From: Burkholderiaceae bacterium
GTDB lineage: Bacteria; Pseudomonadota; Gammaproteobacteria; Burkholderiales; Burkholderiaceae
Direction: 5' to 3'
DNA: 6,848 bases
Assembly: GCA_017997515.1 (NCBI GenBank)
Contig: JAGOEY010000092.1
Coordinates: 1-6,848, forward strand
Positions 1 through 4,498 of this stretch are shown piece after piece. The notes under the pieces were generated by a model. It saw only the letters and a program-made list of their open reading frames with translations, did not search any database and was not told the DNA's origin. Within the stretch, counting starts at the first letter, position 1. Each line of letters starts with the position of its first letter. A program made the translations under genes and the position numbers.

Positions 1-148
1 CGTGGCGGAACATCTCCAGCACGCGGGGGGCCAGCTTTTCCTGGCAGTAGGCGTAGGCGGCGTCGCGCACCATCCGTTCGTCTTCGGTGAGCTGCTGGTC
101 CAGCAGGAAGGGGTCGGCCCATTGGAAAGGGGCTTTGGTGTTGGACAT
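1..148 (-). CDS. gcdH: glutaryl-CoA dehydrogenase, N-terminal fragment (cut by window edge)
   Basis: Glutaryl-CoA dehydrogenase is a cytoplasmic FAD enzyme of the acyl-CoA dehydrogenase family. It oxidises and decarboxylates glutaryl-CoA to crotonyl-CoA in lysine, tryptophan and glutarate breakdown. Only the first 49 codons are present. They read [20 protein letters not shown], followed by [23 protein letters not shown]. The WxDPFxLDxQLTxDERMxRD signature is characteristic of the N-terminal helical domain of this subfamily, more than of general acyl-CoA dehydrogenases. The ATG at 148 is preceded by a good ribosome site, AGGAGA (minus strand, 156-161), with a 7-base spacer. The gene is divergent from a LysR regulator. 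A LysR activator beside gcdH is a known arrangement (GcdR in Pseudomonas), so control by that neighbour is likely. The catalytic glutamate lies outside the window. Another acyl-CoA dehydrogenase remains possible but less likely. Confidence 0.85.
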   Translation of the reverse strand, partial: MSNTKAPFQWADPFLLDQQLTEDERMVRDAAYAYCQEKLAPRVLEMFRH

Positions 149-234
149 GGTGGAGTCTCCTGGCAAGTCGGTGAAAAGGGGTGGGGTGAATGGCCGCCAT
201 CGTAGCCCCGCAGTGCCAGGTGGGCAATCGATGA

Positions 235-254
235 TTTCACATCGAGATATGAAA
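235..254. promoter_or_regulatory. candidate LysR-type operator between gcdH and the regulator
   Basis: A 20-bp imperfect inverted repeat has perfect 5-bp outer arms TTTCA and TGAAA separated by 10 bases. Pairing the two 10-bp halves gives 8 matches of 10. It contains the T-N11-A type spacing used by LysR-family regulators. It sits in the only AT-rich part of the 175-bp divergent gap, 86 bp from the gcdH start and 69 bp from the regulator start. That is where an autoregulatory and activating site would be expected. The sequence shows the repeat; the role is inference. Confidence 0.45.
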
Positions 255-323
255 AAACTGAACTCCAAAGGCAAATATCGGCAAAATTAACCAATTCATG
301 GGCTTTTGAATTGCTGAATCCGC

Positions 324-1271
324 ATGCGACGCAAAATACCTTCCACCCAGGCGCTGGCCTGTTTCGAGGCGGCGGCCCGCCACGAAAGTTACACCCGCGC
401 CGCCCAGGAGCTGAGCCTGACGCAAAGTGCCGTCTCGCGCCAAATCACCGCGCTGGAAGACTTTCTGGGTGTGCCGCTGTTTCGCCGCACGCGGCATGGC
501 GTGGCGCTCACACCCAGCGGCCTGGGTTACTGGCGCCAAGTCAGCCGCCGCCTGCAGGGGCTGGAGCGCGACACGCTCGACGTGATGACCCGGCGCGGCC
601 TGGGTGGCGCTTTGGCACTGGCGGCGGTGCCCACCTTTGCCACCCGCTGGCTGATTCCGCGTCTGCCGCTGCTGGCCGCGCAGCACCCCGACATCGTGGT
701 GCACATCGACACCCGCACCCGCCCGTTTTTGTTTGGCGACACCGAATTTGATGCAGCGTTGTTCGCAGGCACGGCTGACCAAGTGGCCAACTGGCCCGGC
801 ACCCGGGCTATCCATTTGATGCAGGAAGACGTGGTGCCCGTGTGCAGCCCCCGCTTGCTGCAAGGCCCCACTGCGCTGACGCCCGCGCAGATTGCGGGCA
901 TGCCGCTGCTGCAGCAAAGCACCCGCCCCTATGGCTGGCGTAAATGGTTTGATGCCCAGCAGGCCGACGCGCCACTGGCCATGGACGGGCCCCGTTACGA
1001 GTTGTTTTCGATGCTGGCCGTGGCTGCGTCCCACGGCCTGGGTGTGGCGCTGATGCCGGTGATGCTGATCGAGGCCGAACTGGCGCGTGGTGAACTGGTG
1101 GTGGCCTGCCACCGGCCTTTACACGGGGAGCGGGGCTACTACCTGGTCACCCCGGTGCAGGAAGAAGATGCCCCCGTGGTGGTGGTGTTCAGTGCGTGGT
1201 TGAAGAGCGTGGCGCAGAACAGCGCCGCTGTGGGTGTGGGCGGGGTGAATGGGGTGAGCGGGGCGGTGTAG
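324..1271 (+). CDS. LysR-family transcriptional regulator, GcvA/GcdR-like
   Basis: This is a cytoplasmic DNA-binding regulator of 315 residues, near the usual 300 for the family. The N-terminal winged helix-turn-helix spans about residues 5-64. The recognition part lies in SYTRAAQELSLTQSAVSRQI (22-41), followed by LGVPLFRRTRHGVALTPSG, very like the GcvA subgroup. Residues about 95-295 form the periplasmic-binding-protein-like effector domain. The start is firm: an in-frame TGA at 315-317 excludes anything longer. No Shine-Dalgarno sequence is visible before it. The last 17 or so residues (NSAAVGVGGVNGVSGAV) are Gly/Val-rich low complexity and look like an extension beyond the folded domain; the DNA there is a run of G-tracts. 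Its divergence from gcdH suggests that it activates gcdH in response to a glutarate-pathway effector, as GcdR does. The effector cannot be read from the sequence, and a GcvA-like role in glycine metabolism is not supported by any neighbour. Confidence 0.9.
   Translation: MRRKIPSTQALACFEAAARHESYTRAAQELSLTQSAVSRQITALEDFLGVPLFRRTRHGVALTPSGLGYWRQVSRRLQGLERDTLDVMTRRGLGGALALAAVPTFATRWLIPRLPLLAAQHPDIVVHIDTRTRPFLFGDTEFDAALFAGTADQVANWPGTRAIHLMQEDVVPVCSPRLLQGPTALTPAQIAGMPLLQQSTRPYGWRKWFDAQQADAPLAMDGPRYELFSMLAVAASHGLGVALMPVMLIEAELARGELVVACHRPLHGERGYYLVTPVQEEDAPVVVVFSAWLKSVAQNSAAVGVGGVNGVSGAV
1232..1263 (+). other. five-tract G-quadruplex motif at the 3' end of the LysR gene
   Basis: Five runs of three or four G lie on the plus (coding) strand at 1232-1234, 1238-1240, 1242-1245, 1251-1254 and 1260-1263. 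The loops are 3, 1, 5 and 5 bases, which satisfies the usual G3+N1-7 rule. The motif ends 5 bp before the stop codon and encodes the Gly/Val tail of the regulator. It would be present in the mRNA. The convergent gene ends just beyond it and no ordinary terminator hairpin is obvious between the two stops. Folding and function are untested inference. Confidence 0.5.
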
Positions 1272-1276
1272 GCCTG

Positions 1277-1486
1277 TTATTTCTCAGCCGCAAGCGCCTC
1301 ATGCCCTTTCACCGTCACCGCCAAAACCCGGGCAAATTGATGGGCCTCGGCGGCACCTGGCGCAGGCAGCAGTACGGCCAGGTGGCCTGACGCCCGCAGC
1401 ACCCGCAGCTTGTCGATTTGGGCAACATCGGTCACGGTCAGCGGCAGCTCTTTGCTGGCAATTTCGCGTAGCAGTTCCAGTGGCAT
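1277..1486 (-). CDS. small uncharacterised protein, 69 residues
   Basis: I do not recognise a family with a known function. The protein begins MPLELLREIASKELPLTVTD and ends VTVKGHEALAAEK. It has no signal peptide, transmembrane segment, cysteine or histidine cluster. A compact alternating pattern is visible: a helix-like LELLREIASK, then DKLRVLRASGHLAVLLPAP (strand-like with a turn), then AHQFARVLAVTVKGHEAL. It could be a small soluble alpha/beta fold. An in-frame upstream ATG at 1519 exists, but the ATG at 1486 has a strong Shine-Dalgarno four bases upstream, so the shorter form is preferred. It converges on the LysR gene with 5 bp between stop codons and follows the hydrolase gene on the same strand after 103 bp. 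Its GC-rich, normal-looking codon use and good ribosome site argue that it is a real gene. Confidence 0.7.
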   Translation of the reverse strand: MPLELLREIASKELPLTVTDVAQIDKLRVLRASGHLAVLLPAPGAAEAHQFARVLAVTVKGHEALAAEK

Positions 1487-1490
1487 TTTT

Positions 1491-1499
1491 CTCCCCCTT
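1491..1499 (-). promoter_or_regulatory. ribosome binding site deciding the start of the 69-residue protein
   Basis: On the minus strand AAGGGGGAG precedes the ATG at 1486, separated by AAAA. No comparable site precedes the alternative upstream ATG at 1519, where the sequence before it is not purine-rich. The shorter start is therefore chosen. Confidence 0.65.
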
Positions 1500-1589
1500 G
1501 TTCTGCAGGATTTTTGCACAGTTGCCGGGTTGGATGTTACAAAGTAAGTCTAAATTGTGTCCCCATCCCCTCCTGTGCCTAGCCCTGGT

Positions 1590-2468
1590 TCAACCCTGGA
1601 TCATCTTCAGTGTGGCCTGGGTCAAAGGGCTGTCAGGCAGCGCCAGTTCACTCACCAGGTTGAAGTGGTTGCAGTGGGGCGTGTCGACCCGTGCCACGGG
1701 GTAGTTTTGGGCGCGCCAGGCCGTCTCGTAGGCGAGGGTCTGGTTTTTGAAACCATCGGTTTCGAGCCCGCCCACCGCCAGCACCAGCGGCGTGGGGGTG
1801 TCGGGCAGGTGGTACAGCGGACTCAGGCGGCGGGCTTGCTCAGGTGTCAGGCGCAGCCACTCGTTGATATGGGTGCCGCACAGCGGCTGGATGTCGTACA
1901 GCCCGCTCAAGCCCACGCCGCCCTGGATCACCACCGGCGGCAGCCCATACGAGGCCTGCCAACCTGATGCCAGCACCATGCCGACAAGGTGGCCACCGGC
2001 CGAACTGCCGCTGGCGTACATACGGTCCGGGTCAATGCCATAGGCCGCGCCATGGCGGTGCAGCCAGGCCACGGCGCTGCGCACTTCGCGCACCGTCTCG
2101 GGCAGCGTGGCCTCGGGCAGCAAGGGGTATTCCAGCGTGGCCACGGCAACCCCCGCGTCGGTGAAGACCTTGGCCATCATGGCCGAGTCTTCCTTGCGCA
2201 GCGCACGCCAGTACCCGCCGTGGATAAAAATCAGCAGCGGTGCCGGGTGGTGCGCACCCGCAGGCAGATACAGGTCAAGCCGCTCGGCCACCCCCATGCC
2301 ATACCGCAGGTCGTACATGCCCACACACTGCTGGCGCGCCAGCGCCGAGCTTTGCACGTAGTCACGCATACAGGCGTCAAAGTCGGCAACCGACGCCCGC
2401 GCGTTGTACTGCCGGTCACGCTCTGCCAGGCTTGCAAATTCCAGGTCGATCGGGTTTGGGGTGTTCAT
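1590..2468 (-). CDS. alpha/beta hydrolase, esterase / kynurenine-formamidase-like
   Basis: This 292-residue protein has the serine hydrolase fold. Visible motifs are the oxyanion-hole HGGYWRAL (83-90) in LLIFIHGGYW, the nucleophile elbow G154-S-S-A-G158 with Ser156 as likely nucleophile, and a C-terminal HCNHFNLV (265-272) with His268 as likely catalytic histidine. The acid is probably Glu236 or Asp238 in GGLETDGFKNQT. HGGYW and a late HF motif are typical of the arylformamidase (KynB/AFMID-like) branch of the hormone-sensitive-lipase/BD-FAE group. There is no signal peptide, so it should be cytoplasmic. No tryptophan-degradation gene (kynA, kynU) is nearby, so a role in kynurenine formation is not supported by context and the substrate is unknown. 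The ATG at 2468 was chosen because MNTPNPIDLEFASLAERDRQ looks like the natural N terminus; the ribosome site is weak. The reading frame stays open further upstream, through the terminator and tRNA, but that part is non-coding. Confidence 0.88.
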   Translation of the reverse strand: MNTPNPIDLEFASLAERDRQYNARASVADFDACMRDYVQSSALARQQCVGMYDLRYGMGVAERLDLYLPAGAHHPAPLLIFIHGGYWRALRKEDSAMMAKVFTDAGVAVATLEYPLLPEATLPETVREVRSAVAWLHRHGAAYGIDPDRMYASGSSAGGHLVGMVLASGWQASYGLPPVVIQGGVGLSGLYDIQPLCGTHINEWLRLTPEQARRLSPLYHLPDTPTPLVLAVGGLETDGFKNQTLAYETAWRAQNYPVARVDTPHCNHFNLVSELALPDSPLTQATLKMIQG

Positions 2469-2498
2469 GGGCTCGCGTACAGGTAGGGAGAGGGGGCC

Positions 2499-2527
2499 AT
2501 CGTACGGGGTGAAAGTGCGTGGGACAA
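2499..2527 (-). promoter_or_regulatory. candidate sigma-70 promoter for the alpha/beta hydrolase
   Basis: On the minus strand TTGTCC (2522-2527, 4 of 6 against TTGACA) and TACGAT (2499-2504, 4 of 6 against TATAAT) are separated by exactly 17 bases. The pair sits directly after the tRNA terminator and about 30 bp before the hydrolase start. A promoter is needed here because the terminator isolates the gene from upstream transcription. It is a moderate match found by eye. Confidence 0.3.
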
Positions 2528-2529
2528 AG

Positions 2530-2564
2530 AAAAACCCGCCTCTCCAGGGAGAAGGCGGGTTTTT
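2530..2564 (-). terminator. intrinsic terminator of the tRNA-Leu gene (bidirectional form)
   Basis: AAAAACCCGCCT (2530-2541) pairs perfectly with AGGCGGGTTTTT (2553-2564), an 11-bp interior loop sequence lying between the arms. The arms have a GC-rich core, and a T-tract follows on both strands. The minus strand continues TTTTTCTTTGTC, which suits termination of the tRNA transcript that ends 33 bp upstream on that strand. Confidence 0.85.
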
Positions 2565-2596
2565 GAGATGTTGCGGTACGTTGTGACAGTACCAAC

Positions 2597-2681
2597 TGGT
2601 GCCCGGGGCCGGAATCGAACCGGCACACCTTTCGGTGGGGGATTTTGAGTCCCCTGCGTCTACCAATTTCACCACCCGGGC
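2597..2681 (-). tRNA. tRNA-Leu, anticodon CAA
   Basis: This is a complete class II tRNA of 85 nt with the 3' CCA encoded (2597-2599). The acceptor stem GCCCGGG/CCCGGGC is a perfect 7 bp with discriminator A. The D arm reads TGGTGAAATTGGTAGACGCA. The anticodon stem GGGGA/TCCCC closes the loop CTCAAAA, giving anticodon CAA, which reads the UUG leucine codon. The long variable arm is closed by CACC-GAAA-GGTG, as expected for leucine tRNAs. The T arm is GCCGG-TTCGATT-CCGGC. It is transcribed divergently from cysM and followed by a strong terminator. No integrase gene or repeated tRNA 3' end appears in the window, so there is no sign that it serves as an attachment site here. Confidence 0.97.
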
Positions 2682-2703
2682 AGGGCACTGAGTGCAGCGC
2701 GGA

Positions 2704-2712
2704 ATTATGGCA
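2704..2712 (-). promoter_or_regulatory. extended -10 promoter for tRNA-Leu
   Basis: On the minus strand TGC-CATAAT forms an extended -10 element (TGN plus 5 of 6 of TATAAT). The following bases, TCCGCGC, are GC-rich, as in the discriminators of stringently controlled stable-RNA promoters. Transcription would begin near 2697, about 15 bases before the mature 5' end at 2681. No good -35 is seen at 16-18 bp, consistent with an extended -10 type. The element lies only 12 bp before the cysM start codon on the other strand. Confidence 0.5.
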
Positions 2713-2716
2713 CAGT

Positions 2717-2721
2717 GGAGG
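2717..2721 (+). promoter_or_regulatory. ribosome binding site of cysM, unusually close to the ATG
   Basis: GGAGG lies only 2 bases before the ATG at 2724. A GTG at 2715, in frame and three codons earlier, is the alternative start but has no good upstream site. The ATG aligns better with E. coli CysM, whose N terminus is of similar length, so it is preferred. Confidence 0.45.
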
Positions 2722-2723
2722 CT

Positions 2724-3626
2724 ATGAATTACCCAACCATTGAAGATGCGATCGGAAAGACTCCGCTCGTCGCCCTGCAACGCATCGGGGCCCAGGACAA
2801 CACCGCGCGCGGCAACGTGATTCTGGGCAAGTTGGAAGGCAACAACCCGGCGGGCTCGGTGAAAGACCGGCCGGCGCTCTCCATGATCAAACGCGCGGAA
2901 GAGCGCGGTGACATCAAGCCGGGCGACACGCTGATCGAGGCCACCTCGGGCAACACCGGCATTGCGCTGGCGATGGCGGCGGCGATCAAGGGGTACCGCA
3001 TGGTTTTGATCATGCCGGAGGACCTGTCCATCGAGCGCGCCCAGACCATGAAGGCTTTTGGTGCCGAGCTGATCCTGACGCCCAAGAGTGGCGGCATGGA
3101 ATACGCTCGTGACCTGTCCGAGCAGATGCAGGCGCAGGGCAAGGGCCGGGTGCTGGACCAGTTTGCCAACGCCGACAACCCGCGTATCCACTACGAGACC
3201 ACCGGCCCCGAGCTGTGGGAGCAGACCGGCGGGCGCATCACGCATTTTGTGAGCGCCATGGGCACCACCGGCACCATCACCGGTGTGTCGCGGTTCCTGA
3301 AGGAAAAGAACCCGGCCATCCAGATCATTGGCGCGGAGCCGAGTGAGGGCTCGCGCATTCCAGGCATCCGTAAATGGCCGCAGGAATACCTGCCCAAAAT
3401 TTACGACCCCCAGCGCGTCGACCAGATGGTGTCGGTGAGCCAGGAAAATGCCGAAGAAATGTGCCGCCGCCTCGCGCGTGAGGAAGGCATTTTTGGCGGC
3501 ATCTCGGCCGCTGGTGCCTGCTGGGTGGCGCAGGAGATTGCCCGCACGGTCGAGAACGCCACCATCGTGTTTGTGGTGTGTGACCGGGGTGACCGTTACC
3601 TCTCCACCGGTGTGTTTCCAGCATGA
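2724..3626 (+). CDS. cysM: cysteine synthase B (O-acetylserine sulfhydrylase B)
   Basis: This cytoplasmic PLP enzyme condenses O-acetylserine with sulfide or thiosulfate in cysteine synthesis. The 300 residues compare with 303 in E. coli CysM. Visible elements are LEGNNPAGSVKDRPALSMI, with Lys47 as the Schiff-base lysine; the substrate loop TSGNTG (74-79); the PLP-phosphate loop GTTGT (180-184); EGSRIPGIRKWPQEYLP (208-224); and the C-terminal CDRGDRYLSTGVF (286-298). The EGNNPAGSVKDR, EGSxIPGIR and CDRGDRYLSTGVF stretches are those of CysM rather than CysK, so the B isozyme is a confident call. The start at ATG 2724 is preferred over the in-frame GTG at 2715. It is divergent from tRNA-Leu, with 42 bp between the tRNA 5' end and the ATG, so its own promoter must lie within or very near the tRNA. 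A NUDIX gene and tusA follow on the same strand. Confidence 0.96.
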   Translation: MNYPTIEDAIGKTPLVALQRIGAQDNTARGNVILGKLEGNNPAGSVKDRPALSMIKRAEERGDIKPGDTLIEATSGNTGIALAMAAAIKGYRMVLIMPEDLSIERAQTMKAFGAELILTPKSGGMEYARDLSEQMQAQGKGRVLDQFANADNPRIHYETTGPELWEQTGGRITHFVSAMGTTGTITGVSRFLKEKNPAIQIIGAEPSEGSRIPGIRKWPQEYLPKIYDPQRVDQMVSVSQENAEEMCRRLAREEGIFGGISAAGACWVAQEIARTVENATIVFVVCDRGDRYLSTGVFPA

Positions 3627-3633
3627 AATATGC

Positions 3634-3680
3634 CTCTTGCGCCCGCTGTACGGACGCAAGCAGCTATCGAAAGTGTAGCA
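3634..3680. repeat. double-hairpin intergenic element, probable dispersed repeat
   Basis: Almost the whole 55-bp gap between cysM and the NUDIX gene is a pair of inverted repeats. CTTGCG (3636-3641) pairs with CGCAAG (3655-3660). Inside it, CCG (3643-3645) pairs with CGG (3651-3653) after one C/A mismatch, around loop CTGTA. Then GCTAT (3663-3667) and GTAGC (3675-3679) pair with one G-T wobble. From memory, intergenic elements of the form GCCTCTnGCGC...GCAAGCAGCTATC...GTAGCA are common in Comamonadaceae genomes. Only one copy is in this window, so dispersal cannot be shown here. There is no T-run, so it is not an ordinary terminator. Confidence 0.5.
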
Positions 3681-3681
3681 A

Positions 3682-4206
3682 ATGACATCTGCGTTTCAGT
3701 ATTGCCCCACCTGTGCCACGCCGCTGCAGTTCGTCGTGCAGGCCGAGGACGGCGGCGACAAGGAGCGCCTGCGCTGCCCGGCCTGTGGCTTCACCCACTG
3801 GAACAACCCGACCCCCGTGTTGGCTGCCATCGTGGAGTACCAAGGCCAGGTGCTGCTGGCGCGTAACGCGGCCTGGCCGGGCAAGATGTTTGCGCTGATC
3901 ACCGGCTTTATGGAAGCCGGGGAGTCGCCGCAGGAGGGGATTGCGCGCGAGGTGAAGGAAGAAACCAACCTCGACGCCACCCAGGTGAACCTGGTCGGTG
4001 CGTATGACTTTCAGCGCATGAACCAGGTCATCATTGCCTACCATGTGGTGGCGCATGGCGATGTGCGGCTGTCACCTGAGTTGGCCGAATACAGGCTGTT
4101 TACACCGCAGGACGTGGTCTGCTGGCCGTCAGGCACGGGCCAGGCGATGGCCACATGGCTGCGCGCGCGTGGCCATGAGCCCCGATTTATTGAATTCCCG
4201 CGTTAA
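3682..4206 (+). CDS. NUDIX hydrolase with N-terminal zinc ribbon
   Basis: This 174-residue cytoplasmic protein probably hydrolyses a nucleoside diphosphate linked to another moiety. An N-terminal zinc ribbon carries CPTC (8-11) and CPAC (32-35), as in NudC-like NADH pyrophosphatases and relatives. After a short linker the NUDIX fold begins near PTPVLAAIVEYQGQVLLARN (43-62). The NUDIX box starts at Gly75: G-x5-E81-x7-R89-E90-V-x-E93-E94-x-N96-L97. The metal-binding REVxEE core is complete; Asn96 stands where the consensus has glycine. The protein is much shorter than NudC (about 257 residues) and lacks an SQPWPFPxS-type motif, so NADH as substrate is not assured. The start is fixed from above by an in-frame TAG at 3676-3678, inside the hairpin element. 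No Shine-Dalgarno sequence is seen. It lies between cysM and tusA, 31 bp before the latter, and is probably cotranscribed with them. Confidence 0.9.
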   Translation: MTSAFQYCPTCATPLQFVVQAEDGGDKERLRCPACGFTHWNNPTPVLAAIVEYQGQVLLARNAAWPGKMFALITGFMEAGESPQEGIAREVKEETNLDATQVNLVGAYDFQRMNQVIIAYHVVAHGDVRLSPELAEYRLFTPQDVVCWPSGTGQAMATWLRARGHEPRFIEFPR

Positions 4207-4237
4207 CCACACGCACGACGCGGACCAAGGACTTTCC

Positions 4238-4465
4238 ATGCACATCCACAAAGAAATCGACACCCGCGGCCTGAACTGCCCGCTGCCCATCCTGAAGGCC
4301 AAGAAGGCGCTGAGCGACATGCTGAGTGGCCAGCTGCTCAAGGTGGTGGCCACCGACCCGGGCTCGACGCGGGACTTTCAGGCGTTTGCCAAACAAACCG
4401 GCAACGACCTGGTGGACCAGAAGACGGTGGGCACCGACTTTGTCCACGTGCTGAAAAGAAAATAA
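4238..4465 (+). CDS. tusA: TusA-family sulfurtransferase
   Basis: This 75-residue protein has the typical length of the family. TusA-type proteins accept persulfide sulfur on a conserved cysteine and pass it to partners, classically for 2-thiouridine formation in tRNA, and in other members for molybdenum cofactor or sulfur oxidation. The signature RGLNCPLPILKAKKAL (10-25) contains the C14-P-x-P17 motif, with Cys14 as the sulfur carrier. The middle (GQLLKVVATDPGSTRDFQAF) and the end (GTDFVHVLKRK) fit the two-layer alpha/beta fold. The ATG at 4238 is preceded by AAGGA (4227-4231), a good ribosome site at 6 bases. It follows the NUDIX gene by 31 bp and shares a strand with cysM, a link through sulfur metabolism. 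Family assignment is sure; whether it is the tRNA-thiolation TusA or a paralogue (SirA/YeeD-like) is not decided by the sequence. Confidence 0.92.
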   Translation: MHIHKEIDTRGLNCPLPILKAKKALSDMLSGQLLKVVATDPGSTRDFQAFAKQTGNDLVDQKTVGTDFVHVLKRK

Positions 4466-4480
4466 CCCGCCGAAGCGGGT
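4465..4480 (-). terminator. hairpin between tusA and galU, terminator of the valS-galU unit
   Basis: ACCCGC (4465-4470) and GCGGGT (4475-4480) pair perfectly around a CGAA loop (TTCG on the other strand). On the minus strand the hairpin is followed by TTATTTTCTTTT, a usable U-rich tract, so it should terminate transcription from galU, whose stop is 18 bp upstream. On the plus strand no T-run follows, so tusA is served poorly. The first stem base is the last base of the tusA stop codon. Confidence 0.65.
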
Positions 4481-4498
4481 GGTGGCTCACAGGTGCTT

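Noticed and set aside
237..1112. 291-codon open frame on the minus strand
   Set aside because: It is antisense to the LysR gene, with a Gln/His/Gly/Arg-rich translation and no domain. The plus-strand LysR helix-turn-helix and effector domain are clear.
1967..2486. Several plus-strand open frames within 1747-2512
   Set aside because: They are antisense to the alpha/beta hydrolase, overlap each other in different frames, and show no domain or ribosome site.
2597..2681. tRNA-Leu as an integration site for a mobile element
   Set aside because: No integrase, no repeated tRNA 3' segment and no change in gene style on either side. The neighbours are housekeeping genes.
2416..2688. Minus-strand open frame covering the tRNA, with a translation containing GGEIGRRRGLKIPHRKV
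   Set aside because: This is a translated tRNA-Leu gene, a common false protein. The cloverleaf explains the sequence fully.
2469..3659. Upstream extension of the hydrolase frame (689 codons in all)
   Set aside because: The extension reads through a promoter candidate, a terminator, the tRNA-Leu gene and the antisense strand of cysM. Only the part from ATG 2468 matches an alpha/beta hydrolase.
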